Origin: Spirochaetaceae bacterium | Lineage (GTDB): Bacteria; Spirochaetota; Spirochaetia; DSM-27196; SLAA01 | DNA: 36,252 nucleotides | Assembly: GCA_007695055.1 (NCBI GenBank) | Contig: REEM01000160.1 | Location: forward strand, 1 to 36,252 | Reading direction: 5' to 3' | Shown: piece after piece, positions 14,515 through 23,133 of the stretch | How the letters are laid out: each line of letters opens with the position of its first letter | Position numbering within the stretch: the stretch's first letter is position 1 | The notes under the pieces: model-generated | Databases searched by the model: none | Told to the model about the DNA's origin: nothing | Seen by the model: only the letters and a program-made list of their open reading frames with translations | Translations under genes and position numbers: made by a program

Positions 14515-15521
14515 AGTCCTTTACCGTCCTGGATCTGCTCAACCTGGACATGCAGGAGCAGAATGAACTCGACCTCCGCTGTCTCGGCGGGCGTCCCGGT
14601 CTGGCACGGTCTATTACCGTGCCAGATCTCAACCGACCTGGTTTAGCGCTCAGTGGCTTCTTTGACAACTTTGGGTTTGAACGCATCCAGGTGTTTGGAC
14701 GCGGGGAGACCGCTTATCTCAATAAACTAGCGGGTCAGCAAGAGTTCGAGAACATTGAACGGTTTTTCAGTGTAGAGGTCCCGTGTGTCGTGTTTACGCA
14801 TGGGCTGCAACCGACAAAGGAGTTCTTTGCCGAGGCGGAACGTACCCAGTGTCCTGTCCTCCAAACCGGCCTTGCTTCCTCGGAGTTTGCCGCACGGGTC
14901 ATCCGGGCATTAACCAACATCTTTGCCCCGACTCGGACACTTCATGGCGTGCTGGTAGAGGTGTTTGGCATTGGAATTCTTCTTCTAGGCGACAGTGGTG
15001 TTGGCAAGAGCGAAACCGCTCTGGAGCTGGTTGAGCGCGGGCATAGATTAGTAGCTGACGATGCGGTGGAGATACGTTGTGTTGCTGGGGATATTCTCAT
15101 TGGATCCGGGGCCAATAAAGTGCTGGGGCACCACATGGAGATACGGGGTCTCGGGATAATCAACGTTACGCACCTGTTTGGTGTTGGTGCCATTCGTGAC
15201 CAGAAGAAGGTTCAGTTGGTTATTGAGCTGGAGCTATGGGAACCGGATAAAACCTACGACCGCATTGGGGCTGACGAGCGTTACCAAGAGATTTTAGGTG
15301 TTCAGGTGCCCCACCTCGAGATACCTGTTAAGGCTGGACGCAACATTCCCATAATTATTGAAACAGCGGCAATGAATGAAAGACTCAAGCAAATGGGGTA
15401 TTACTCCGCTCGGGAGTTCAATCAAAGTGTTCTCAAGTGGCTGGAAACGGAAAACGCGCGTGCGCGGTACTTCCAAGACCGTGACCCAATGAGTTATGAT
15501 GACCTGACCAGCACACAATGA
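14511..15521 (+). CDS. hprK: HPr kinase/phosphorylase
   Basis: Phosphorylates and dephosphorylates Ser46 of HPr, encoded next to it. The 336-residue protein has the N-terminal MurF-like domain (1-135) and the catalytic domain with P-loop GDSGVGKS (160-167), the conserved RLVADDAVEI (179-188), and the family signature EIRGLGIINV (210-219). Length is within the family range (about 310-340). Its ATG overlaps the hpf stop by 4 bp. In Proteobacteria with this cluster, ptsN usually sits before hprK and rapZ after it; both are missing here. Confidence 0.97.
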   Translation: MKSFTVLDLLNLDMQEQNELDLRCLGGRPGLARSITVPDLNRPGLALSGFFDNFGFERIQVFGRGETAYLNKLAGQQEFENIERFFSVEVPCVVFTHGLQPTKEFFAEAERTQCPVLQTGLASSEFAARVIRALTNIFAPTRTLHGVLVEVFGIGILLLGDSGVGKSETALELVERGHRLVADDAVEIRCVAGDILIGSGANKVLGHHMEIRGLGIINVTHLFGVGAIRDQKKVQLVIELELWEPDKTYDRIGADERYQEILGVQVPHLEIPVKAGRNIPIIIETAAMNERLKQMGYYSAREFNQSVLKWLETENARARYFQDRDPMSYDDLTSTQ

Positions 15522-15528
15522 GGATAAC

Positions 15529-15795
15529 ATGACAGAAAAGCTTGTCACCGTAAAAAATCGCGCAGGAATTCATGCCCGGCCTGCAGCCCTAATTGTACAG
15601 ACAGCGGGCAAGTTCAAGTCAAAGATCTTTTTCAAGAGCGATGACGACGAAATCAATGCTAAGTCCATTATGGGAATCATAACGCTTGGAGCTAGTTACA
15701 ACTCCAGTATACAGATCACTGCCGAAGGCGAGGACGAAGAGGATGCGGTTGAAGCCCTCGCACAGCTTTTCGAGAAGCGTTTCGAAGAGGAGTAG
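15529..15795 (+). CDS. ptsH: phosphocarrier protein HPr
   Basis: An 88-residue HPr with both phosphorylation sites at the classical positions: H15 in GIHARPA (accepts phosphate from enzyme I) and S46 in KSIMGIITLGA (target of HPr kinase). Enzyme I and sugar permeases are not near, so it may act chiefly in regulation, a pattern seen in bacteria with incomplete phosphotransferase systems. GAGG lies 6 nt before the ATG, 7 bp after hprK. The C-terminal coding end overlaps the next gene by about 50 bp if that gene starts where I place it. Confidence 0.97.
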   Translation: MTEKLVTVKNRAGIHARPAALIVQTAGKFKSKIFFKSDDDEINAKSIMGIITLGASYNSSIQITAEGEDEEDAVEALAQLFEKRFEEE

Positions 15796-16456
15796 GGCTC
15801 AAGGCGTTCCTGCCCGGCGGCTGGTCCTGTGTCTTGTTATTTCGTTGTTTGCAACGCTGCATTCGTATGCGGATCGTGGTGAACCACGTACCCTACTGAC
15901 AGTACGCTCCTCGAGCGCCCTACAGTCTCACCTCCTTCTTGATATTGCGCTTGAACCTTACGACCCATTCCCGGTTCTTAATGCCTTGCATGATGGGCTC
16001 AGGAGTGAAATTAACTTCGTAGCTCGTGTATATGGTTCTCGGCGTGGTATCTTTCGCATTCTGGGAGACCGCCTGCTTTCTGAGCACGGCTTCCGTTATG
16101 AGGCGTATTGGGATATTTTTGAGCGGCGTTATGTGCTTATGTCCGAGGGCGCTGTTGAGCGGTATGCAGACCGCAATGACTTCTTGGACGCCTTTTTTTC
16201 GGTTTCGCGTTTGCGAGTGCCGCTCGATGAAATAGGCTACGATAGTCTGCCTGAAGAAAGAATAACGGTAGCTGCTCAGGTGCGGCTTACACCAATGAAA
16301 CTGGTGCCAGCCCTTGGTATCCTCTCCTTTGTGCTCCGTGACGAGGTGCTTGCGACCGACTGGGTTCGGTGTGAGATCGACACGGTGAAGGATCTGTCCG
16401 CCATCAACGGAGGTGGTGTCCTATGCGAAATCGACGGACGACACACACCTCACTAA
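15743..16456 (+). CDS. DUF4390-like exported protein upstream of ntrY
   Basis: An exported protein of about 237 residues resembling DUF4390 proteins, which commonly precede ntrY in other bacteria. After a basic leader come a hydrophobic segment (LVLCLVISLFATL, near 28-40) and a probable cleavage site after SYA. The mature part has the family-like EAYWDIFERRYVLM and a beta-rich C-terminus. The start is uncertain: ATG 15743 and TTG 15749 both lie inside ptsH with AG-rich upstream bases, and no good start exists between the ptsH stop and the hydrophobic segment. It overlaps ntrY by 34 bp. Function is unknown; context suggests a role in sensing by NtrY. Confidence 0.7.
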   Translation: MRLKPSHSFSRSVSKRSRAQGVPARRLVLCLVISLFATLHSYADRGEPRTLLTVRSSSALQSHLLLDIALEPYDPFPVLNALHDGLRSEINFVARVYGSRRGIFRILGDRLLSEHGFRYEAYWDIFERRYVLMSEGAVERYADRNDFLDAFFSVSRLRVPLDEIGYDSLPEERITVAAQVRLTPMKLVPALGILSFVLRDEVLATDWVRCEIDTVKDLSAINGGGVLCEIDGRHTPH

Positions 16457-18195
16457 GCACGCTCATCAGTCTGGCCATCCTCTACCTCGTTCTTGTGAGC
16501 CTGGTACTGGTATTCTCTAACCAACTGCTTTCGGACCTTTCCTTTACTGTTCCCGGCGTAGGCTCCTACGTTCTCATTCCGGCCCTTGCCTTTCCCTTGG
16601 TGCTCCTGTCCTTCATTATTGTGTACTTGGTGCGACTCTTTAAAGAGCGTAGTTCCGGGCATCCCGGCGGGTCTTTCAAGACACGGCTGCTGGTGTTCTT
16701 CGTGCTGATCGTGATACTGGCGGCAGGCCCCCAAGGCGTACTCTCCATCAACTTTATCTCTACCGCTATGCAGGCGTGGTTTAGCGACAGAACAGGCGAG
16801 GCACTTGAAGGAGGCTTGGCAATTGCGCTCGAGTATTATGACGACAAGGTCTCGTCCCTGGAGCGATACGCTTCCGGTGGCATGCTTGAGAACGTGCTCA
16901 CTCGGTTTTCCGAGGACCCGGTGGACAGCTGGGATCTATTGCGGCGGAGCAATCATGCCGTGGATGCCTTCCAGGTCTTTGATGAGGTAGGAATGCCGGT
17001 ATTTGCTGCCGGTTCCGAAATTGCACATGTACCGAGTCTTAGCAACGCCTTGACTCGCGAAGGTTTGGTTGTCCGGGACACCGTTATTGATAGAAGCCTT
17101 CTCAGGTTTCGCCGCACCTTTCTTACAGAACCTGAAAATGAACAGTTTACTGCGGTGATGAGCGTGGTGTTGCCAGCAGATTTTGATCTCCATGCCCAGC
17201 TACTCACAAGTTCACGCGAGACCTTTGTGCAACTTGATAGGCTACAGGCAACCTTCATTATTGCCCTCTCTGTTTTTTATGCATTCTTTTCTTTTCCGCT
17301 GTTGCTTCTTGCCATACTGGTGAGCTTTTTCCTCAGTGACGAAATCATACGGCCTATCGTTAACCTTGAGGAGGCGACGAGGAGAGTGGCCGAAGGAGAC
17401 TTCTCCATCCGGATTCTGACGCGCTCGCGTGATGACCTGGCCAATCTGGTGGACTCCTTTAATCGCATGGTCTCGGAGTTGGAGCGGAATCGTCTGAAAA
17501 TCCTTCAGACCGAGAAGGTCGCCGCCTGGCAGGAGATTGCGCAACGGCTGGCTCATGAGATCAAGAATCCTTTGACCCCAATCAAGCTGTCGTCCGAGAG
17601 GCTAGTCCGAAAACACGAGAACGGCGCCGAGGATTTTGATTCGGTTTTTGTGAGCTCCATGAGATCTATCATCACCGAGGTAGATGCCCTCAGCAACATG
17701 CTTTCTGAGTTCAGTAGTTTCACCCGAATGCCGGAGCCGCACTTTGAGCAGCTGTATCTAGCCGATCTCATAGAGGATGTTGCTGCAACATATGCAGACT
17801 ACTCCAAAACCGAGTTGGAATACGACGAAGTGGCACCGGACTTAGTAGTGGAAGCCGACCGGTCGCAGCTGAAGCAGGTGTTTGCGAACCTATTCAAGAA
17901 TGCCATTGAGGCCATGGCGGATGGTGGTAAGGTGATTGTGCGGGCCGATGTTGTAACGAAGGGGAATTCCCGTTACTGTAGAATACAGGTGCGCGACACC
18001 GGGCCGGGCATTGCAACTGAGCACCACGCTCAGGTCTTTCATCCGTACTTCACCACAAAACGCAGCGGGACCGGTCTAGGGCTGTCTATCGTTGAGCGCA
18101 TTGTCGTTGATCATGGTGGGCAAATGTGGTTTGAGACCGAGCTTGGTGTAGGAACAACATTTTTCATTGACATCCCTGGAAAAGAGAAATCATGA
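16423..18195 (+). CDS. ntrY: NtrY-like membrane sensor histidine kinase
   Basis: A 590-residue inner-membrane kinase. Hydrophobic segments lie near 10-31, 50-71, 88-109 and 277-303, with an extracytoplasmic sensor region at 110-276. HAMP follows (304-356), then the phosphoacceptor H378 in AQRLAHEIKNPLTPIKLSSERL, a form typical of NtrY. The ATPase domain shows the N-box NLFKNAIEAM, G1 VRDTGPGI, F-box FTTKRSGTGLGL and the closing HGG. There is no clear PAS domain between HAMP and the kinase, unlike many NtrY proteins. GGAGG lies 9 nt before the ATG. It overlaps its regulator gene by 4 bp, so the pair is surely one system. Confidence 0.92.
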   Translation: MRNRRTTHTSLSTLISLAILYLVLVSLVLVFSNQLLSDLSFTVPGVGSYVLIPALAFPLVLLSFIIVYLVRLFKERSSGHPGGSFKTRLLVFFVLIVILAAGPQGVLSINFISTAMQAWFSDRTGEALEGGLAIALEYYDDKVSSLERYASGGMLENVLTRFSEDPVDSWDLLRRSNHAVDAFQVFDEVGMPVFAAGSEIAHVPSLSNALTREGLVVRDTVIDRSLLRFRRTFLTEPENEQFTAVMSVVLPADFDLHAQLLTSSRETFVQLDRLQATFIIALSVFYAFFSFPLLLLAILVSFFLSDEIIRPIVNLEEATRRVAEGDFSIRILTRSRDDLANLVDSFNRMVSELERNRLKILQTEKVAAWQEIAQRLAHEIKNPLTPIKLSSERLVRKHENGAEDFDSVFVSSMRSIITEVDALSNMLSEFSSFTRMPEPHFEQLYLADLIEDVAATYADYSKTELEYDEVAPDLVVEADRSQLKQVFANLFKNAIEAMADGGKVIVRADVVTKGNSRYCRIQVRDTGPGIATEHHAQVFHPYFTTKRSGTGLGLSIVERIVVDHGGQMWFETELGVGTTFFIDIPGKEKS

Positions 18196-19559
18196 GTTTA
18201 GTACTGGTTGTAGACGACGAACAGAGCATCCGACAGGTTCTTACCGATATCCTTCATGACGAAGGCTATGAGGTATTGAGTGCCGAGGATGGGCTTGAGG
18301 CAATGGCCTTGCTGAAGACACATCCGGTGGACCTGGTTCTGCTTGATGTCTGGCTCCCAAACAAGGGCGGAATAGACGTTCTGCGTGAGATCAAGGCCGA
18401 GTATGTGTCGGTTCAGGTTGTCATTATTTCCGGCCACGGGAACATAGACCTTGCAGTCAAGGCGGTTAAACTTGGAGCATACGACTTCATAGAGAAACCG
18501 CTGAGTCTTGATCGGGTGCTCACCGTCGTCAAAAACGCGCTTGAAGTTGAACAGCTGAAACGAGAGAACCGTGCGCTCAAGGACACGGTGCTCAAGAACG
18601 ACGAAATGATCGGCCGCTCGGCACCCATGCTTCGTGTACTTGAACTCATTAATCAAAGTGCCGGTGGCGATGCGCGAATACTCATCCTTGGAGAAAATGG
18701 AACCGGTAAAGAGCTGGTGGCGCGTGAGATACACAGGCGTAGCGCCAGGTCGGCAAGGCCCTTTGTCGAGGTGAACTGTGCCGCTATACCCGACACGCTC
18801 ATTGAAAGCGAACTCTTTGGCCATGAGAAGGGTGCCTTTACCAGCGCAGTGTCCCGTCGCACTGGAAAGTTTGAAGCAGCGGACGGCGGCACATTGTTCT
18901 TGGACGAGGTCGCGGACATGACTCTCAGCGCACAAGCCAAGGTCTTGCGGGTCGTTCAGGAAATGACCTTTGAGCGAGTAGGTGGTGAGAAGAGTCTGCA
19001 TGTCGATGTACGCATCATTAGTGCCACAAACAAGGACATTCAGGCCGAGATCCGGGCTGGCCGCTTCCGTGAGGATCTCTTTTTCCGTCTCAATGTTGTT
19101 CCTATTCAAGTGCCACCACTGCGGGAGCGCCGCGAAGACATCCCGGAGCTTGCCGAACACTTTCTACGCTCATTAGCTCGTCCCGGTGATACCGTTGCCA
19201 AGGGCTTTACACCGGAGGCCATGGAAGAGCTTGTAAAATATCGCTGGCCGGGCAATGTTCGGGAATTGAAGAATTTCGTGGAACGGATTACTATTATGAG
19301 TGACGAAGATGCTATCGGCACCGAGTCGGTGCGGCGCTTCCTTGGTGAGATACACGCCGTTGAGGCTGAAGACACCGTACTCAGCGAGTTTGAAGACATG
19401 GGACTCAGCGAGGCTCGCGAAAGCTTCGAGAAGCGGTATATTGAGGGTAAGCTTGCCGAGCATGGAAACAATATCTCGCGTACAGCCGAGGCTCTGGGGG
19501 TCTATCCTTCAAACCTTCACGGCAAGATACGAAAGTATGGGATAAAGGTTGAGAAATGA
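18192..19559 (+). CDS. ntrX: NtrX-like sigma-54-dependent response regulator
   Basis: Partner regulator of the preceding kinase and an activator of sigma-54 RNA polymerase. The 455-residue protein has a receiver domain (phosphoacceptor D52, K102), an AAA+ domain with Walker A GENGTGKE (167-174), Walker B GTLFLDEVADM and sensor arginines in RLNVVPIQVPPLRERREDI, and a Fis-type HTH at the end (ISRTAEALGVYPSNLHGKI). The loop that contacts sigma-54 reads GAFTSA (214-219) in place of GAFTGA; the key Thr is kept. The ATG overlaps ntrY by 4 bp, and the stop overlaps lexA by 4 bp. rpoN is in the same block, so the sigma factor and its activator are linked. Confidence 0.94.
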   Translation: MSLVLVVDDEQSIRQVLTDILHDEGYEVLSAEDGLEAMALLKTHPVDLVLLDVWLPNKGGIDVLREIKAEYVSVQVVIISGHGNIDLAVKAVKLGAYDFIEKPLSLDRVLTVVKNALEVEQLKRENRALKDTVLKNDEMIGRSAPMLRVLELINQSAGGDARILILGENGTGKELVAREIHRRSARSARPFVEVNCAAIPDTLIESELFGHEKGAFTSAVSRRTGKFEAADGGTLFLDEVADMTLSAQAKVLRVVQEMTFERVGGEKSLHVDVRIISATNKDIQAEIRAGRFREDLFFRLNVVPIQVPPLRERREDIPELAEHFLRSLARPGDTVAKGFTPEAMEELVKYRWPGNVRELKNFVERITIMSDEDAIGTESVRRFLGEIHAVEAEDTVLSEFEDMGLSEARESFEKRYIEGKLAEHGNNISRTAEALGVYPSNLHGKIRKYGIKVEK

Positions 19560-20176
19560 AAGACTTAACCCCTCGACAGCGTGAGGTGCTTGAGTACATC
19601 GAGCTATTCATTCAAGAAAACAAGTATCCACCTACCATGCGGGAAATCTCGGGACATTTCGGGATATCCGCCAAGGGCGCCTACGACCATGTGAAGGCAC
19701 TCCAGAAAAAGGGACGACTTTCGCTGGCCGGGAATCGCAGCCGCACCATTGAGGTACTTGAGGCTTCTGGTGCCCATGTGGCCAAGGGGCATGAGACTCA
19801 GGCAGTTGCCGTTCCAATTCTCGGTAATGTTGCGGCCGGGAAACCACTGCTGGCCGAGGAGAACTACGAAGGCAGTATCGCCGTTCCTGCTTCTCTGGTT
19901 CGAGGTCGAAGCTGTTTTGCACTTCACGTTCGCGGCGACAGCATGAATGGAGCCGGTATACACGAGGGTGATATAGCAGTTGTCGCGAGTCAGAGCACCG
20001 CGAACAACGGCGACATCGTGGTGGCAATGGTTGATGAAGCCGTGACGCTGAAGCGCTTCTATCTGGAAAAGAATCGAGTTCAACTGCGTGCTGAGAATCC
20101 CGCCTATCCACCCATCTACACCCAGAATCTGCGCATTCTTGGCAAACTTGCACATCTGATTCGTAGCTATGAGTAA
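19556..20176 (+). CDS. lexA: LexA SOS repressor
   Basis: Represses DNA-damage genes until RecA-stimulated self-cleavage. The 206-residue protein has the N-terminal winged helix (1-65: LTPRQREVLEYI, PPTMREISGHFGIS, AYDHVKALQKKGRL), the cleavage site A94-G95 in NVAAGKP, and the catalytic dyad S129 (RGDSM) and K166 (AVTLKRF). Length is normal. It overlaps ntrX by 4 bp and holA by 8 bp, so it seems to lack a promoter of its own directly upstream; autoregulation would need a site inside ntrX. The uvrC gene, often LexA-controlled, is close by. Confidence 0.97.
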   Translation: MKDLTPRQREVLEYIELFIQENKYPPTMREISGHFGISAKGAYDHVKALQKKGRLSLAGNRSRTIEVLEASGAHVAKGHETQAVAVPILGNVAAGKPLLAEENYEGSIAVPASLVRGRSCFALHVRGDSMNGAGIHEGDIAVVASQSTANNGDIVVAMVDEAVTLKRFYLEKNRVQLRAENPAYPPIYTQNLRILGKLAHLIRSYE

Positions 20177-21167
20177 AGCCTCGCCCAATGCCCGAATTTT
20201 TCTCCTGCTCGGCCCGGAACATGGAGAGAAGTCGGAGTACCTCGATGCTATTCGACGCAAGATTGCCTCAACTACCGGAGATGCCCCAGAAGAGCATAAA
20301 CTCTACAGCTTTGAGAGTGGTATCCGCGAGGCGGTATCCTTACTCCAGAGTCCCTCTTTGTTCTCGTCGCACACGCTTGTCCGCGTTATAGGGGCGGAGC
20401 AGTACAAAAAGGTTGAAGATACCAAGGTACTGATAGATTACGCGGCCCATCCGGCAGAGAACGGGACTCTGGTGTTGGAGAGTGACGCACCGGGAATTGA
20501 CAAAAAAATTGAAGCGCTCGTGATCCCGGAGCGGAAAAAGATCTTCTGGGAGATGTTCGACAATCAGAAACACGGTTATGTTGTTGGTTACTTCCGCAAG
20601 AAGGGTATTGCTATCGACCACGAGGCTGCCGAGCTGTTGCTAGAACTCGTGGAGAACGGCAGTGATGAACTGCGGCGCGAGGCGGACCGCCTCTGCCTTG
20701 TTTTTGGCAAGGGTGCACGAATTGCTACCGAAGATGTAGAGCGCTACATCTTTCACAGCAAAGAAGAGAGTGTTTTCACACTCTTTGAGCAGATCGTGAC
20801 CGGAGATCTTGAACGCGCGCTTGATATTCTCCAGCAGCTGCAACTTGCCGGTGCGGGACAGGCTCATCAGATACTGGCTGGCCTTACCTGGCAGTTGCGC
20901 AATCTGCATGCAGTGCGCTGTGCAGTTGACCGCGGGATGAGTGCAACCGAGGCGGCGGCGGCATCTGGTGTTCGCGGTAAACGGAATCAGAAGCTGTACG
21001 CATCGGCAGCTCAGGCCATTGATACACCGGCAGTGGAGCGCGGGCTCAAGGCTGCTGCTGAGTTAGCGGTTGAGTTGCGCAGCACGCGGCCAGCGGTGCA
21101 TTACGGCTTGTTGTCCGACTTTGTGTTCCGGCTCACCGTCGGTCGTGGCGAGCCGGTAAGGCCATAG
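20169..21167 (+). CDS. holA: DNA polymerase III delta subunit
   Basis: Delta subunit of the clamp loader, which opens the beta sliding clamp. The 332-residue protein follows the family plan: N-terminal ATPase-like domain beginning ARIFLLLGPEHGEKSEYL (without a working P-loop, as expected), the middle LVLESDAPGIDKKIEAL region, GSDELRREADRLCLVFG, and the C-terminal helical collar VFTLFEQIVTGDLERALDIL, QILAGLTWQLRNL. Length is normal. The start overlaps lexA by 8 bp. The last 67 bp of coding sequence overlap the convergent uvrC gene. Confidence 0.92.
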   Translation: MSKASPNARIFLLLGPEHGEKSEYLDAIRRKIASTTGDAPEEHKLYSFESGIREAVSLLQSPSLFSSHTLVRVIGAEQYKKVEDTKVLIDYAAHPAENGTLVLESDAPGIDKKIEALVIPERKKIFWEMFDNQKHGYVVGYFRKKGIAIDHEAAELLLELVENGSDELRREADRLCLVFGKGARIATEDVERYIFHSKEESVFTLFEQIVTGDLERALDILQQLQLAGAGQAHQILAGLTWQLRNLHAVRCAVDRGMSATEAAAASGVRGKRNQKLYASAAQAIDTPAVERGLKAAAELAVELRSTRPAVHYGLLSDFVFRLTVGRGEPVRP

Positions 21168-23107
21168 TCCTCCCCCGGCGTTTCCGCTGCCTGTTCGCCT
21201 GCCTGTTCGGGGGTCTCGTCGGCTACCTTTTCGGCTGCTCGTGCGTCGAGTTCTTCCAAAGCATCTTCCCGCCCGCGCACCATAGACATCGCCCTGAGTG
21301 CCTGAAGCGTCTCTTGAGCCTGGCTCGCACCGATCCCGGCGCTGTGAGCAATTGCATCTGCAGGCGCCGCCACCACCGCCGCAATGCTCCCAAAACTCTG
21401 CAGCAGCCGCCGCGCCCGCGCCGGGCCGATCCCCGGCAACGCCTCCAGCGTTGACAGTCCAATATCCTTGCTCCGCGCCCGTTGATTAAAGCCGGTAGCA
21501 AAGCGGTGGGCCTCATCTCGTGCCTGTTGGAGAATGCGGAGCGGCGGAGAGCCTTCCGGGAGAATCAGCGGCGTTGAGTTGCCGGGTAGGAAAATCTCTT
21601 CGTTGCGTTTGGCCAGGCCAACGACCTGCATCTCACCCAGGCCAAGGGCGTTAAGAATCTCGGCGGCCGCATTCACCTGCCCAATGCCACCGTCAATAAG
21701 TATCAGGTCGGGGCGTGGCAGCTTCTCGTTCAGAATACGAGTGTAACGCCGTGCAACCGCCTCGCGCATCGCGCCGAAATCGTCAATGCGTCCGTCCAGA
21801 CTTTTAATGCGAAAGTGCCTATAGGCTGCAGGATTTGGGATCCCGTTCTGGAGCACCACCATTGAGGCTACGGTATGCTTTCCATCAAGGTGTGAGATAT
21901 CAAAGCCCTCTATCACAAGCGGTGTGCGCGGAAGGCCAAGGAGGTCTCGCAGCTCCTCTAAGCCGGGCACGTTGCCAGCCTCACGAATGCGTTTCTCCAG
22001 ATCACTGCGTGCATTCTCAAGTGCGAGCCGGAGAACTGCGCCGTCACGTCCGCTTGGGCTGTCGGGAATCTCAATAGAGACGTCAGAACCCGAGCCCGAA
22101 CCCGAACCCGAGCCCGAGCCCTGGGCGTCATGCAGCCCCTGCAGGTAGCGACTAAACGACTCGGTATCAACAGGATGTGCGAGTATGAGGCGCTTGGGCA
22201 GGGGGCGGGTTCCGTCGTAGTACTGCACAAGAAACTGCTGCAAATCCTCGCTTTCAGAACCAAACACAACCGAGTGGAAGACATCACCTGACAGCAGTTT
22301 TCCGCCACGCATCTGAAACACCGCAAAGGACGAGGAGTAGTCCTTGCGCACAAAGGCTACGTAGTCGCGAGCATCCGGGTCGGAGTCCATTACCTGTTGT
22401 TCTTCCTCGAGCCCACGCACGGTTTGTATCGCGTCACGAAGACGCGCCGCCTCCTCAAACCTCAGTTCGGCCGAGGCCGTCAACATCTGAGACTCTAGAT
22501 CACGGAGCAACTCCTCGGTATTACCTTCGAGGAGCTTGTGAATGCCCGCAATTTTCGACTGATACTCCTCGAGCGTGGTCTTCCCGGCGCACGGGGCACT
22601 ACATCGACCAATGTGATAATACAGGCATGGATGGAGTCGTTTCTTCACTGCCCCCCGGCATTTTCGCAGCGGAAACAGTCGCTCTATCAGCTCAAGATAT
22701 CGGTCTACTCGGTGTATGTCGGTGTAGGGGCCGTAGTACTGCGAGCCGTCCTGAATAATGCGCCGAGTGCGAAAGACGCGCGGGTATTCTTCGGCCGTAA
22801 TGCGGATCATCGGGTAGGACTTTCCGTCCTTAAGATTTATGTTGTAGCGGGGCTGGTGTTCTTTAATGAGGTTGTTCTCAAGTAACAAGGCCTCATATTC
22901 GTTGTTGGTGACGATGTAGTCGACGGTGTTGATACGCTGCACGAGCACACCGGTCTTGCGGTCTTTGGTTCCTCTAAAGTAACTCGAGACACGTGAGTAG
23001 AGATTTTTAGCCTTACCGATGTATATGATGACCCCGTCCTCGTCTTTCATGAGGTATACACCGGGAGAACGAGGAAAGAATTGGACCAAGCTTGTGTCTT
23101 TCTGCAT
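21101..23107 (-). CDS. uvrC: UvrABC excision nuclease subunit C
   Basis: Makes the two incisions around DNA lesions after UvrA-UvrB recognition. The 668-residue protein has the GIY-YIG nuclease (GVYLMKDEDGVIIYIGKAKN, 16-35), a Cys cluster (CLYYHIGRCSAPC, near 161-173), a UVR motif (FEEAARLRDAIQTV), the RNase H-like domain opening IEGFDISHLDGKH, and C-terminal helix-hairpin-helix repeats (EALPGIGPARARRLL). Two oddities: a Gly-Ser repeat at 330-342 coded by six 6-nt units, and a Glu/Ala-rich tail beyond the family end that overlaps holA by 67 bp. ATG 23107 is chosen because the fold starts there; the frame is open to 23191. Confidence 0.96.
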   Translation of the reverse strand: MQKDTSLVQFFPRSPGVYLMKDEDGVIIYIGKAKNLYSRVSSYFRGTKDRKTGVLVQRINTVDYIVTNNEYEALLLENNLIKEHQPRYNINLKDGKSYPMIRITAEEYPRVFRTRRIIQDGSQYYGPYTDIHRVDRYLELIERLFPLRKCRGAVKKRLHPCLYYHIGRCSAPCAGKTTLEEYQSKIAGIHKLLEGNTEELLRDLESQMLTASAELRFEEAARLRDAIQTVRGLEEEQQVMDSDPDARDYVAFVRKDYSSSFAVFQMRGGKLLSGDVFHSVVFGSESEDLQQFLVQYYDGTRPLPKRLILAHPVDTESFSRYLQGLHDAQGSGSGSGSGSGSDVSIEIPDSPSGRDGAVLRLALENARSDLEKRIREAGNVPGLEELRDLLGLPRTPLVIEGFDISHLDGKHTVASMVVLQNGIPNPAAYRHFRIKSLDGRIDDFGAMREAVARRYTRILNEKLPRPDLILIDGGIGQVNAAAEILNALGLGEMQVVGLAKRNEEIFLPGNSTPLILPEGSPPLRILQQARDEAHRFATGFNQRARSKDIGLSTLEALPGIGPARARRLLQSFGSIAAVVAAPADAIAHSAGIGASQAQETLQALRAMSMVRGREDALEELDARAAEKVADETPEQAGEQAAETPGEDYGLTGSPRPTVSRNTKSDNKP
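22086..22121. repeat. uvrC: hexanucleotide microsatellite in uvrC
   Basis: Six 6-nt units of the form GARCCC lie in a row on the plus strand, coding (Gly-Ser)n in UvrC between the UVR motif and the endonuclease domain. Copy-number changes keep the frame and would only alter linker length. Confidence 0.9.
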
Positions 23108-23116
23108 AGCTGCCGA

Positions 23117-23122
23117 TATTAT
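23117..23122 (+). promoter_or_regulatory. possible -10 box of the LamG gene in the 26-bp divergent gap
   Basis: TATTAT (five of six consensus bases) ends 11 bp before the ATG at 23134, with TTGTGT 19 bp upstream as a weak -35. The reverse strand has TAATAT 8 bp before the uvrC ATG. Only 26 bp separate the two divergent starts, so at least one mRNA must have a very short leader or a promoter inside the other gene. Confidence 0.35.
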
Positions 23123-23133
23123 TGTACAAAAGA

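Noticed and set aside
18198-19160. 320-codon open frame on the minus strand inside the sigma-54 activator gene
   Set aside because: It mirrors a gene with full domain evidence, its own translation has no recognisable motif, and it arises from codon bias of the true frame.
23120-23130. TTGTACAA between uvrC and the LamG gene as a LexA operator
   Set aside because: I do not know the LexA site of this lineage, lexA itself has no visible upstream copy for comparison, and an 8-bp palindrome is weak evidence.
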